Source: an uncultured Clostridia bacterium (lineage in GTDB: Bacteria > Bacillota > Clostridia > Christensenellales > Aristaeellaceae). From it: a stretch of DNA of 46,583 nucleotides. Positions 7,152 through 15,718 of the stretch are shown piece by piece (the stretch's first letter is position 1; each line of letters begins with the position of its first letter). The stretch lies in contig CAMKEI010000014.1 of the NCBI GenBank assembly GCA_946411525.1, positions 1-46,583 of the forward strand, read 5' to 3'. The notes below the pieces were generated by a model. It searched no databases and was not told the DNA's origin. It saw only the letters and a program-made list of their open reading frames with translations. The position numbers were made by a program, and so were the translations under genes.

Positions 7152-9305
7152 TTACGGCTTTTTCAACCTGCGCAGCCAGCCCAGCAGACCGCCCTTGGAG
7201 CGGGTTTCTGTGTCCGGGGCTGTTTCGCCAGAATTGTTATTGGATGACGGCTCCTTCAGGGACACTTTGCGGACGCTGAAATAGCGGTACAACGCTTCCT
7301 GGGAAGAGGTGTTCTCACTGTCTTTCTCCAGGATGTATGTGCCGTCTGACAGCATGTGCCAGCTTTTTTCCCGGTCGTTCCGCAAAGCGTCCAGGATTGC
7401 GTTGAGCTGCTCGCGGGTATCCGGAGTGACAGCTTCCATAAAGGCTTCTACCCGACGCTCCAGGTTGCGGTTGAGCAGATCACCGGAACCGATGAAGAGA
7501 CGCTGATCCGGCCCTTCCCCGAAACTGTAGATCCGGGAATGCTCCAGCCAGCGGCCGATCACACTCACGACAGTGATGTTGTCGGTCATGCCCGGCACAC
7601 CGGGCCGCAGGGAACAGATGCCGCGGATAAACAGTTCCACGCGGACGCCTGCCTGGGAACACTCGATCAGTTTATCCATGATTTCACGGTTGTTGAGGGA
7701 ATTGACCTTGATGGCCACACGGCCATCTTCTCCTTTGGCGATCTCCCGGTCCAGCATTTCCATGACGCGGGACTTGAAACTCAGCGGCGCAATCCAGAGG
7801 GAATGCATTTCCGGCGGGATTTCCCCCTTTTCAAGCGCGGCGAAGGCTTCCTCCGCCTCCCGGCCGATTTCCTCCCGGGCGGTGATCAGGGACAGGTCGG
7901 TATACTGTTCGCTGGTTACTTCATTATAGTTGCCGGTGCCGACCTGGGTGATCCGGCTGACCGCGTCACCGTGCCGCAGGGTAATAACGCACAGCTTGCT
8001 GTGGACCTTATGCTCCGGCAGACCGTAGACGACGCGGCAGCCAGCATCTTCCAGCATTTCGGAATAATCAATGTTATTCTGTTCGTCAAAGCGGGCGCGC
8101 AGCTCCAGCAGGCAGAGCACGTCCTTTCCGCGGTCGACGGCGTAGGCCAGGGCAGCCGCCACTTTGCTGCTGCCGGACATGCGGTAAAGCGTGATCTTGA
8201 TGGACTGCACATCCGGATTGTCAGCCGCTTCATAGATCAGGTCCACAAAGGGAGCCATACTCTGGAAGGGGAAGCTCAGCAGCAGGTCTTTCTTCTGAAT
8301 ATAAGAGAAATACTCGCCCTTTTTCAGCCCGATATCGCGGGCAGGTCTGCGCTCCGGATAGCGGAATTCCGCCGGGAGCCCGATACAGGAGCGGAAAGAC
8401 AGGTCGAAAGGAACAGTCTGGGAAAAGACGCGGTTTTCCGGTACGCGGAGTTTGCGGATCAGCAGGGCCCTGGCGGGATCGGTCAGCTTGCCGATGATCC
8501 GTACGCGCACGGGCATTTCCCGTTTCCGCTTGGACAGCATTCCGGAAACCTTGTGGCGGAAGTCGTCATCCGCACGGTCCTCCATGCTGGAGAAAAAGAC
8601 GTCCGCGTTCCGGGTTACATCCACAATAGCGGCCTGGATGATGGTTTCTTTTTTGAGCAGCAGCGGCAGAAAGTGCCGGACCAGCTGGGCGGTTGGGGCT
8701 ATCTTCTGGCAGCCGTCTATTTCAAAACTCTGGTAGGCCGGAATGCGGTGGAGCGGGATGAAACAGAGTTTTTGCTCCGTCCCGCGGCCGAGGAAGGCCA
8801 CGATATTGGTCTCGCCGTTCCAAAGGAAGGGAAGGGGCTGATCCATCCCGATCATCTGCGGCTGCAGCAGATCCCTGATATCGCCGAAGAGCTTTTTGCT
8901 CATCAGCTCGTCGACTTTGCTGATCTTTTTGAAATCCAGAACGTCCACGTTGTTGGCGCGCAGTTCGTCCCGGATTTCTTTCCAGACGCTTTCCATGAGG
9001 GCCTGCTGCTCCCGGGTGACGCGCAGGGCTTCGGTAATCTGTTCGGCGGGCAGCATGCCGGAGACGGGATCTCCCTTGTCCGGAGCCAGCAGGTCGCGGT
9101 GCGTCAGGATGCCGATGCGTACCCGGTAGAACTCCTCCAGGTTGGACTGGTAGATCATCAGGAATTTCAGCCGTTCCAGCAGCGGAACCCTGTGATCTGC
9201 AGCTTCCAGCAGGACGCGGTTGTTGAAAGCCAGCCAGCTCAGTTCCCGGTTGACATAGATGCTCTCCGGTGCGGTTTTCTTGCTCTTTTTCTCCTTGGAA
9301 GGCAT
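7152..9305 (-). CDS. ppk1: Polyphosphate kinase 1
   Basis: This enzyme reversibly transfers the terminal phosphate of ATP to inorganic polyphosphate. The 717 residues match the family length and four-domain order: N domain opening with VNRELSWLAFNNRV and SNLEEFYRVR, head domain to about 330, then two phospholipase-D-like C domains. The autophosphorylated His is His435 in EHKVHSKLCV, and a second conserved His is at about 589 in WLEHSRIY. ELRARFDEQNN (near 401) is the usual substrate-loop motif. The last 35 residues are a Ser/Asn/Lys-rich tail beyond the core. A weak AAAGGAT site precedes the ATG. Confidence 0.97.
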   Translation of the reverse strand: MPSKEKKSKKTAPESIYVNRELSWLAFNNRVLLEAADHRVPLLERLKFLMIYQSNLEEFYRVRIGILTHRDLLAPDKGDPVSGMLPAEQITEALRVTREQQALMESVWKEIRDELRANNVDVLDFKKISKVDELMSKKLFGDIRDLLQPQMIGMDQPLPFLWNGETNIVAFLGRGTEQKLCFIPLHRIPAYQSFEIDGCQKIAPTAQLVRHFLPLLLKKETIIQAAIVDVTRNADVFFSSMEDRADDDFRHKVSGMLSKRKREMPVRVRIIGKLTDPARALLIRKLRVPENRVFSQTVPFDLSFRSCIGLPAEFRYPERRPARDIGLKKGEYFSYIQKKDLLLSFPFQSMAPFVDLIYEAADNPDVQSIKITLYRMSGSSKVAAALAYAVDRGKDVLCLLELRARFDEQNNIDYSEMLEDAGCRVVYGLPEHKVHSKLCVITLRHGDAVSRITQVGTGNYNEVTSEQYTDLSLITAREEIGREAEEAFAALEKGEIPPEMHSLWIAPLSFKSRVMEMLDREIAKGEDGRVAIKVNSLNNREIMDKLIECSQAGVRVELFIRGICSLRPGVPGMTDNITVVSVIGRWLEHSRIYSFGEGPDQRLFIGSGDLLNRNLERRVEAFMEAVTPDTREQLNAILDALRNDREKSWHMLSDGTYILEKDSENTSSQEALYRYFSVRKVSLKEPSSNNNSGETAPDTETRSKGGLLGWLRRLKKP

Positions 9306-9358
9306 AAATCAGATCAATCCTTTAGTCTAATGACGATGATATTTTTTTGTTCAAAACA

Positions 9359-9393
9359 GGATCTTCCGCCTTTTATTGTACGACAGAAGATCC
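9359..9393 (-). terminator. Likely terminator after uxuA
   Basis: GGATCTTC and GAAGATCC form an 8-bp stem around a 19-nt loop, followed on the minus strand by TGTTTTG. It lies 49 bases after the uxuA stop. The long loop makes it a modest candidate. Confidence 0.5.
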
Positions 9394-9441
9394 GTGAAAT
9401 CAATATGAAGGTGTTTGCCGAAGGGGTGAGGGGAGCAGGTT

Positions 9442-10527
9442 TTACTTTTTTCCGTCGAGCCGGTCCATCAGGTCCCAGGCGCCGAGCATGTACATGATGC
9501 CCATCGCGCGGTCATACAGACCGTATCCCGGCCGGACGTTTCCGGGCGTTTCGGTCCAGAGCTGACGTCCGTGATCCGGCCGGATGTAGCCTTCAAAGCC
9601 GTTGTCATGATAGGCACGGAGAATTTCCAGCACGCCGGTGTCCCCGTCGCAGTCCCGATGGCTGGCTTCGCAGAAATCACCGTTGGGGAAGTGGCGGACG
9701 TTGCGGATATGGGCGAAGGCAATTCGATCGCAATGTTTCCGGACAATTTCAGCCACATTGTTTTTCGGGTTCGCGTTCAGAGAACCGGAGCAAAGGGTCA
9801 GGCAGTTATAGGGATCGTCCACCATGGAAAGGAAGCGGGCGATGCTTTCCTCATCCACCAGCAGCCGGGGCAGGCCGAAGATATCCCAGGGCGGATCATC
9901 CATATGGACGGCCATCTTGATATCGCACTCATGGCAGACCGGCATCAGGCGCTCCAGGAAGTACCTGAAATTCTCCCAGAGCTTCTCCCGGGTAACATCT
10001 TTATAGGCTGCAAAGAGTTCGTCCAGCCGGGCCATACGTTCCGGCTCCCAGCCGGGGAAGGTGAGGCCGTTGAGATTTTTCAGGATATAATCCGCCATGG
10101 CTTTGGGATCATCCTGAATGAGATCCGCCTGATAGAACAGGGCGGTGGAACCGTCTCCCACAGGATGGAACAGATCGGTCCGCGTCCAGTCGAATACGGG
10201 CATGAAGTTGTAGCAGATGACCCTGACACCGAAAGGCGCCAGATTGCGGATGGTCCGGATATAGTTGTCGATATATCTGTCCCGCGTGGGCAGGCCGATT
10301 TTGATATCGTCATGCACGTTGACGGATTCCACCACGTCCATATTGAAACCGAAGGCTTCGATCTGCGCGCGGACTGCTTCAATCTCTTCCGGTTCCCACA
10401 CTTCACCGGGCATCTTGTTATGAAGCGCCCAGACAATGGTGGAGACACCGGGGATCTGGCGGATATCCTGCAGCGAGATCTTGTCGTTTCCTTCTCCGTA
10501 CCAGCGGAAGCCCATCTGCATCGGCAT
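9442..10527 (-). CDS. uxuA: Mannonate dehydratase
   Basis: This enzyme dehydrates D-mannonate to 2-keto-3-deoxygluconate in glucuronate catabolism, using Mn2+/Fe2+. The 361-aa length is normal. Family stretches seen are MGFRWYGEGNDKISL at the start, VWALHNKMPGEVW, ESVNVHDDIK, CYNFMPVFDWTRTDL, the metal-site region HMDDPPWDIFGLPR, CSGSLNANPKNN and RPDHGRQLW. AAGGAGGAA precedes the ATG. It has its own promoter (10566-10594) and no other uronate gene beside it, so the rest of the pathway must be elsewhere. Confidence 0.96.
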   Translation of the reverse strand: MPMQMGFRWYGEGNDKISLQDIRQIPGVSTIVWALHNKMPGEVWEPEEIEAVRAQIEAFGFNMDVVESVNVHDDIKIGLPTRDRYIDNYIRTIRNLAPFGVRVICYNFMPVFDWTRTDLFHPVGDGSTALFYQADLIQDDPKAMADYILKNLNGLTFPGWEPERMARLDELFAAYKDVTREKLWENFRYFLERLMPVCHECDIKMAVHMDDPPWDIFGLPRLLVDEESIARFLSMVDDPYNCLTLCSGSLNANPKNNVAEIVRKHCDRIAFAHIRNVRHFPNGDFCEASHRDCDGDTGVLEILRAYHDNGFEGYIRPDHGRQLWTETPGNVRPGYGLYDRAMGIMYMLGAWDLMDRLDGKK

Positions 10528-10565
10528 ATGTTATTCCTCCTTCATGACTGTATGATGCTGCCTGA

Positions 10566-10594
10566 ATTGTAACGGAAAACGCCGGAACCTTCAA
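10566..10594 (-). promoter_or_regulatory. uxuA promoter
   Basis: On the minus strand TTGAAG (10594-10589) and TACAAT (10571-10566) are 17 nt apart. The start would be near 10559, giving a leader of about 30 nt to uxuA. The promoter begins just after the MocR-like stop, so uxuA need not depend on read-through. Confidence 0.7.
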
Positions 10595-10610
10595 CCGTTT
10601 TCTCATAATG

Positions 10611-11681
10611 TCATGATTCCGACAGCCTGCGTTCATTCCGGCGAATCCGGTTAATATGGCGTTCAAATTCCCCGCCGCTGACCAGTTCGGCAAGCACATA
10701 CTGTTCGAAAGCCGGTACAGTGCAGCTGTAGAAACCGACTTTCAGCTCAAAGACCGGCAGCAACGCCCGGGGAAGCACCATATACCCGACCCGGAAGGAA
10801 GGGGATACCGTGCGGGAAAATGTGTTCAGATAAATCACATTCTGTCTGGCCGCGCAGGCGAAGAGCGTTTCTTCCGGCTTGCGGAGGAGCGAGAATTCCG
10901 ATTCATAGTCATCCTCGACAATAAACCGGTCCGGGTCATCCGCCCAGCGAAGATATTCCCGGCGCTTGGACGCTGTAGCAGTAACGCCGCTGGGGAAACT
11001 GCGGAAAGGCGTAATGTGCAGGACGGAGGCGGAGGTGTTCCGGAGTGCTTCAGAAAGAATGCCGTCTTTGCCCAGGGGGCAATAGTCCACCTGTACGCCC
11101 CGGGAATGGTATACCTGTTCGATTTTCTGATAGGACGGCGCTTCGACGCCGTAAATCCGGCCGCTGCCGAGCAGCTCAACGACAAGCCCGTAGAGATATT
11201 CGGCGCCAGCTCCGATGACAATCTGATCCGGCTGAACGCGAATACCGCGGTTCCGGGCCAGATAGCTGCACAGGGCTTCCCGGAGCTCCGCACAACCTGC
11301 GTTGGGCGGCCGGATCATAATTTCCTCCCCGTAATCGGCAAGCACCCGGCGCATGACTCTGGCGAGGGTCGGAAACGGAAAGGCGTTCCGGCCCGGCGCC
11401 GGCGGCGCGGGCGGGAGACGGTGGTCTGACCGGACCGAAGGCAGCGTGAATCCGTCCGTTTCCCGGTAAATTACATAGCAGCCGCTTCGGGCCCGGGGTT
11501 CCGCATAGCCTTCCTCACAGAGCAGTTCGATACTGTGTTCCGCCGTTACAGCGCTGACCCCGCGGTCCCGCGCGAGCTGCCGGCGGGATGGCAGCCGGCT
11601 GCCGAAGGGACGGACGCCGGAGACAATCTCCTCCCGCAGCGATTCATACAGCGTCAGGTAAGCCGGTTTGTTCTGTCTCAT
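10611..11681 (-). CDS. MocR/GntR-type regulator, truncated and lacking the PLP lysine
   Basis: An N-terminal GntR winged helix (about residues 6-72, LYESLREEIVSGV, LPSRRQLARDRGVS) is fused to a fold-type I aminotransferase-like domain. MocR proteins normally sense PLP-linked effectors through this domain. Two things are wrong here. The Schiff-base lysine motif, usually TFSK, reads NTFSRTVSPSFRVGYM: the codon is CGC (Arg), three changes from a Lys codon. The protein stops at about 356 aa right after HINRIRRNERR, so roughly 100 residues of C-terminal domain are missing. DDYESEF, the PLP N1 region, is kept. It could be a decaying gene or a regulator working without covalent PLP. It is divergent from the ECF S component gene at 11799. 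Confidence 0.85.
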   Translation of the reverse strand: MRQNKPAYLTLYESLREEIVSGVRPFGSRLPSRRQLARDRGVSAVTAEHSIELLCEEGYAEPRARSGCYVIYRETDGFTLPSVRSDHRLPPAPPAPGRNAFPFPTLARVMRRVLADYGEEIMIRPPNAGCAELREALCSYLARNRGIRVQPDQIVIGAGAEYLYGLVVELLGSGRIYGVEAPSYQKIEQVYHSRGVQVDYCPLGKDGILSEALRNTSASVLHITPFRSFPSGVTATASKRREYLRWADDPDRFIVEDDYESEFSLLRKPEETLFACAARQNVIYLNTFSRTVSPSFRVGYMVLPRALLPVFELKVGFYSCTVPAFEQYVLAELVSGGEFERHINRIRRNERRLSES

Positions 11682-11712
11682 CTGGTCTTATAAAAATCTC
11701 TCTTTCTGGCAC

Positions 11713-11741
11713 TTTTCATATAGCCAAACAAAGCATATACT
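11713..11741 (+). promoter_or_regulatory. Candidate promoter of the ECF S component gene
   Basis: TTTTCA (11713-11718) and TATACT (11736-11741) are 17 nt apart in the 117-base divergent region with the MocR-like gene. The -35 is weak, which would fit activator control. Confidence 0.45.
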
Positions 11742-11750
11742 CCTGAACAA

Positions 11751-11767
11751 CCAAAGTCAAGCTTTGG
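11751..11767 (+). promoter_or_regulatory. Short inverted repeat, possible operator
   Basis: CCAAAG and CTTTGG flank a 5-nt centre just downstream of the likely transcription start and 32 bases before the ATG at 11799. A related CCAAACAAAG stretch lies at about 11724. It could bind the divergent regulator; this rests on position only. Confidence 0.35.
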
Positions 11768-11798
11768 ATATTGGATACAGAGAAGAGGAGATCAGACA

Positions 11799-12404
11799 AT
11801 GAGCAATACAGCCGGCGGAAGAAACAGCAACGCGATGATTACCCGGATCGTTTTCACCGGGGTAATGGCCGCGATTATCTGCGTGATTACCATGTTCCGG
11901 ATCCCGCTAGGCCAGAGCAAAGTCCATTTCGCGAATTCCATGTGCCTGCTGAGCGGGCTGCTGCTTGGCCCGGTCTGGGGAGGCACGGCCGCAGGCCTCG
12001 GCTCCGCGATCTATGATATTGCGCTGGGCGGATACAGCTTCTTTGACGCCCTGATTACGTTCGTGAGCAAGTTCGCGATGGCCTGGGTAACCGGTATCCT
12101 GTATAAAACCTGGGTACTGAAGAAAGAAGAAAAAAGCTGGAAGGAAAACATCCTTCCGCTGATCGTGTCCTGCGTGCTCGGCGCGCTGACCTATGTGGCG
12201 CTGTATATGCTGAAGACCTGGCTGTTCAAGATGTATGTGGAGCCTGTGCCGGCGGATACGATACCCGGGGTCATGATTGCAAAGCTGATTCCTTCACTGA
12301 TCAACGCGGCGTTTGCGGTGGTGACCGCGCCGATTTTCTATCATGCGGTGCGTCCGGCGCTGAAGTCAAGCGGCATCCTGAAACAGCTGGAGGAAGCCAG
12401 ATAA
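11799..12404 (+). CDS. ECF transporter S component
   Basis: This 201-aa hydrophobic protein has about six membrane segments. They begin at residues 14-32 (ITRIVFTGVMAAIICVI), followed by SKVHFANSMCLLSGLLLGPVWGG, typical of the S-component (substrate-binding) subunits of energy-coupling-factor vitamin transporters. GAGGAG lies before the ATG. The ECF A/A'/T module is not in the window, so it would use a shared one. The substrate cannot be read from sequence. The divergent MocR-like gene hints at a B6-type vitamer, since some MocR regulators control pyridoxine uptake, but this is inference. Confidence 0.85.
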   Translation: MSNTAGGRNSNAMITRIVFTGVMAAIICVITMFRIPLGQSKVHFANSMCLLSGLLLGPVWGGTAAGLGSAIYDIALGGYSFFDALITFVSKFAMAWVTGILYKTWVLKKEEKSWKENILPLIVSCVLGALTYVALYMLKTWLFKMYVEPVPADTIPGVMIAKLIPSLINAAFAVVTAPIFYHAVRPALKSSGILKQLEEAR

Positions 12405-12420
12405 CCCGCGGCTGCGGATA

Positions 12421-12819
12421 TCAGAGTTTGAATCCGGTGAACATGGCCTGGGCGATATCCTTGCCCAGGTCGTCTTTAATTTCGACGCGAAAGACGCAGC
12501 TGGTCCGGCCGTTCTTGACACAGAAGGCGGCAGAGATCAGCTTTTTTCCTTTTGAAGCGTTCAGAAAGCTCAGGCTTACCTGCTGTGCAACAGAGGGACG
12601 ATGGGCGTTGTTGGAAGCGACGGCAAAGGTGAAGTCCGCCAGGGCGAGGATGGCGCCGCCCATCAGATGACCTTCCGCGTTCTGATGGCGCTCAGTGAGT
12701 TCCATACTGCAGACCGCACCGCCTTCTGTCAGCGCTTCCAGGGACATATTGTTTTCTGTGGCGAAACGATCCATGATGAAAAAAGCCCTTGCTTCTTCCA
12801 GCGACTGAAATGTAGCCAT
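12421..12819 (-). CDS. PaaI-family hotdog thioesterase
   Basis: This 132-aa single hotdog domain would hydrolyse an acyl-CoA thioester of unknown acyl group. The core motif reads HQNAEGHLMGGAILALADF, where the classical HGG is MGG, a variant seen in Clostridial members. The β-strand regions VAQQVSLSFLN and RTSCVFRVEIKD follow. It starts 13 bases after the aroA stop with a CGGAGG site, so it is the last gene of the aro operon. It may just travel with the operon; there is no obvious shikimate role. Confidence 0.85.
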   Translation of the reverse strand: MATFQSLEEARAFFIMDRFATENNMSLEALTEGGAVCSMELTERHQNAEGHLMGGAILALADFTFAVASNNAHRPSVAQQVSLSFLNASKGKKLISAAFCVKNGRTSCVFRVEIKDDLGKDIAQAMFTGFKL

Positions 12820-12832
12820 AAATACCTCCGGA

Positions 12833-14041
12833 TCAGTTTTTCATTTCAACTTCGATTCCCAGAGACCGGAACCTGTTCCAGTAATCCGGGAAGCTTTTAC
12901 GGACGGCTTCCGCACCGTCAATCTCCCCGCCTGTACGGGTGCACAGCAGTGACAGAGCCATGGCGATCCGGTGATCGTTGTGGCTGTCCAGCGGCTGTGA
13001 CGGCGCATGAAGCCCGGCGGCGGATACGATGATCCGGTTCTCTTCAAGAACCAGATCGACGCCGAATTTTGCCATTTCCCGCGCCATAGCAGCGCCGCGG
13101 TCGCTTTCCTTAAAGCGCAGGCGGCGTGTGCCGGTAAACACACCTCCGCGGCAGAGCGCGGCGACCGCAAAGAGCACGGGGGCGAGATCCGGACAGTCAG
13201 ACAGATCCAGTTCCGCGGATTCCGCGGCCAGCCGCGCGAAATAATCCCTGTATACACGGTCGCCCTGCAGGCTGTCCGCCCGCAGCCCGGTGACTGTGAC
13301 AGCCCCGCCGGCACAGTTCAGCGCTTCAAGGAAAGCCGCGTTGGACCAGTCTCCTTCAACCACCTGATCCTGCGGACGGTATACCGCGTTTCCCGGTACG
13401 GTGAGCGTACAGTTATCCGCCCATGAGACAGGGACACCGGCGTCCCGCAGCGCCTGCAGGGTGAGGGACAGATAGGAACGGCTTTCCACCGGCGGTATCA
13501 GCCGGATCCGGCTGCTGTCGGAAAGGAGCGGAAGGGCAAAGAGCAGGCCGGTGACGAACTGACTGCTGATACCGCCCGGGACGGTATATTCTCCGGCGGC
13601 CAGCACGCCTTCAGCCAGCAGGCCGCTGTCCGTACGCAGCAGGCTGAGTCCATGCTCACGGCAGAGAGCCTCATAAACGGACAGGGGACGGGACAGAAGC
13701 GTTTCACTGCCTTCCAGACGCATGGACGCGCCGGAAAGGAGACACAGCGGGATCATAAAACGCAGGGTACTGCCGGATTCCCGGCACCGGAGCACGGCCG
13801 GACCGGCTTTCCGGGGATCGCAGCCCCGGACGCGGACTGCTGAGCCTTCCCAGGAGAGGGAGGCTCCCAGCGCGGTCAGGCAATCCGCCGTGGCAAGAAT
13901 ATCCTCACTGCGGTCCACATCGCGCACAACACTCTCGCCTTCGGCAAGGGCGGCGCAGATCAGCAGGCGGTGCGCCATGGACTTGGAAGGCGGCGCCTGG
14001 ACGGTGCCCCGGGCAGCGCCGGGATGGATCAGTACTTTCAT
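12833..14041 (-). CDS. aroA: 3-phosphoshikimate 1-carboxyvinyltransferase (EPSP synthase)
   Basis: This enzyme joins shikimate 3-phosphate and phosphoenolpyruvate, step six of the shikimate pathway. At 402 aa it is at the short end of the family. Visible motifs are APPSKSMAHR (residues 16-25, catalytic Lys), ESGSTLRFM, the ISSQFVTGLLFALPL block, EGDWSNAAFL, the LRFKESDR motif and SHNDHRIAMAL. The position after ESGSTLRF reads MIPLC, so it is not the typical plant-like GNAGTAMRP form. Its ATG overlaps the aroQ stop (ATGA), which implies translational coupling. Confidence 0.97.
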   Translation of the reverse strand: MKVLIHPGAARGTVQAPPSKSMAHRLLICAALAEGESVVRDVDRSEDILATADCLTALGASLSWEGSAVRVRGCDPRKAGPAVLRCRESGSTLRFMIPLCLLSGASMRLEGSETLLSRPLSVYEALCREHGLSLLRTDSGLLAEGVLAAGEYTVPGGISSQFVTGLLFALPLLSDSSRIRLIPPVESRSYLSLTLQALRDAGVPVSWADNCTLTVPGNAVYRPQDQVVEGDWSNAAFLEALNCAGGAVTVTGLRADSLQGDRVYRDYFARLAAESAELDLSDCPDLAPVLFAVAALCRGGVFTGTRRLRFKESDRGAAMAREMAKFGVDLVLEENRIIVSAAGLHAPSQPLDSHNDHRIAMALSLLCTRTGGEIDGAEAVRKSFPDYWNRFRSLGIEVEMKN

Positions 14042-14469
14042 TTCAGATCTCCGGACAGATAATCCATGGCTTCAAGATAACCATCCAGACCATGGCCTTT
14101 GATGGTTTTCACACAGGCGGCGCGGATATAGCTGATCTTCCTGAAATCATCCCGGGTATCCGGATCGGAAATATGCACTTCCACCGCCGGGATCGCAACT
14201 GCAATCAGCGCGTCCAGCAGAGCGACGCTTGTGTGGGTATAGGCTCCGGGATTGATGACGATACCGTCCTGCTTTCCGTACGCCTGCTGAATGGCGTCCA
14301 CCAGGTCGCCTTCATGGTTGGACTGATACAGGGTGACGCTGACGCCGAGTCTGCCGGCATGGGCCCTGATCATGTCACACAAATCAGCGTAGGTGGAACA
14401 GCCGTAGATATCCGGTTCCCGGATGCCCAGCATATTCAGGTTCGGACCGTTGATCACCAGAATGTTCAT
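14038..14469 (-). CDS. aroQ: Type II 3-dehydroquinate dehydratase
   Basis: This enzyme removes water from 3-dehydroquinate. The 143-aa product begins MNILVINGPNLNMLGIREP, the family hallmark, with catalytic Tyr in DIYG, the loop YQSNHEGDLVDAI, NPGAYTHTS and VEVHISDP. The ATG at 14469 is chosen; an upstream TTG at 14487 would add six residues, but GCAGGT then serves as the ribosome binding site for 14469. It sits five bases after the aroE-aroK stop and overlaps aroA by four. Confidence 0.97.
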   Translation of the reverse strand: MNILVINGPNLNMLGIREPDIYGCSTYADLCDMIRAHAGRLGVSVTLYQSNHEGDLVDAIQQAYGKQDGIVINPGAYTHTSVALLDALIAVAIPAVEVHISDPDTRDDFRKISYIRAACVKTIKGHGLDGYLEAMDYLSGDLK

Positions 14470-14473
14470 GCTT

Positions 14474-15718
14474 TTACCTGCTTTCAATCAGATTGGCGAC
14501 ATCTGCCGGGGTACCGGCGACAGGAATGATTTCATCCGCCGCGGCCCGGTAGACGGGTTCGCGTGCCAGATAAAGCTGCCTCATTTTTTCCGCTGTGTCC
14601 GCCAGGGGCCGGTCGTCCGTCGGGACAAGGGCGTCCGGATTCCGGTCCAGCCAGAACAGGCGTCCGTTCTGCCGCAGCGCGGCGACGTTCTCCCCGCGGA
14701 GCACCGCTCCGCCGCCGGTGGAGATAATCAGGCCGCCCTGTTTTGACAGATCACGGATGATCCCGCTTTCCAGATCCCGGAAGGCGGATTCCCCGCTCTC
14801 CCGGAAGATATCCGGGATGGTCCTGCCGGTTTTTTCCATGATCATCTGATCCGTATCTGCAAAAACTCTGCCAGTTTTTTCGGCCAGGATTCCGCCTACG
14901 GCGGATTTTCCGCTGCCCGGCATACCGATAAGTACAGTATTTTCCTTCCGGTGAAGAATCTGTTCGTAAATCCTGTCGGTCAGATCCTCCGGATACTCTG
15001 TGCCCATGAAATGCTCTGAAGCACGGACCGCCTGGGCGACCAGCATATACAGGCCGCCTTCCGCGGGGATTCCCCGGCTTCGCGCATCCAGGACGAGCCT
15101 GCTGCGCAGGGGATTATAGATTACGTCGACGATACCTTCCAGCTGCCGGAACGGTTCCAGCGGAAGCGGCTGCGCGTCCGGTTCGGGGAACATGCCGCAG
15201 GGGGTTGTATTCAGAATGATTTCCGCATCAGTATGATTCTTCAGGGCTTCGTCATAGGTGATGCAGCCTTCCCGGCCGGTGCGGCTGATCCGGTATATCT
15301 CACGGGCGCCAAGGGACTCAGCCGCAAAGACCGCGGTACGGGAAGTGCCGCCGGTACCAGGAATCAGGATTTTTTTCCCGGCCGGGTCCAGACCAACCCG
15401 GCGGATCAGCCGGATCAGGCCGTACAGATCAGTGTTGAAACCGTACAATTTTCCATCCCGGTTGATGACGGTATTCACCGCTCCGATCTTCCGGGCGGTC
15501 TCATCCACTTCATCCAGGAACGGGATGACCGCCTGCTTGTAGGGGATCGTGACATTGATCCCGCGGAAAGACCGGGCTGCCATGAAAGCCGGCAGCTCTT
15601 CCGGAGTCAGTTCTTTCAGTTCGTAGGCGTATCCGCCGATCTGCCCATGGACTTCTTTCGAGAAACTGTGGGGCAGATGCTCGCCGATGCAGCCATAATT
15701 CAATTCATAACTCATCAT
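14474..15718 (-). CDS. Bifunctional shikimate dehydrogenase / shikimate kinase (AroE-AroK fusion)
   Basis: Residues 1-255 are shikimate dehydrogenase: GEHLPHSFSKEVH, the catalytic Lys in NVTIPYK (55-61), Asp in NTD (95-97) and the NADP loop PGTGGTSRTAV. Residues 258-414 are shikimate kinase: P-loop GMPGSGKS (265-272), the DTD metal motif near 288, ESGESAFRDLE and STGGGAV (333-339). The fusion would reduce 3-dehydroshikimate and then phosphorylate shikimate. The start region is odd: ATGATG lies inside an AT-rich repeat, so the first residues MMSYELNY are partly repeat-encoded and no ribosome binding site is visible. Coupling to aroC, which ends 13 bases upstream, is likely. Confidence 0.95.
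   Translation of the reverse strand: MMSYELNYGCIGEHLPHSFSKEVHGQIGGYAYELKELTPEELPAFMAARSFRGINVTIPYKQAVIPFLDEVDETARKIGAVNTVINRDGKLYGFNTDLYGLIRLIRRVGLDPAGKKILIPGTGGTSRTAVFAAESLGAREIYRISRTGREGCITYDEALKNHTDAEIILNTTPCGMFPEPDAQPLPLEPFRQLEGIVDVIYNPLRSRLVLDARSRGIPAEGGLYMLVAQAVRASEHFMGTEYPEDLTDRIYEQILHRKENTVLIGMPGSGKSAVGGILAEKTGRVFADTDQMIMEKTGRTIPDIFRESGESAFRDLESGIIRDLSKQGGLIISTGGGAVLRGENVAALRQNGRLFWLDRNPDALVPTDDRPLADTAEKMRQLYLAREPVYRAAADEIIPVAGTPADVANLIESR

Noticed and set aside
7356-9497. 713-aa open frame opposite ppk1
   Set aside because: It lies antisense to a clear polyphosphate kinase. Long antisense frames are expected from GC-rich codon positions, and its translation shows no domain.
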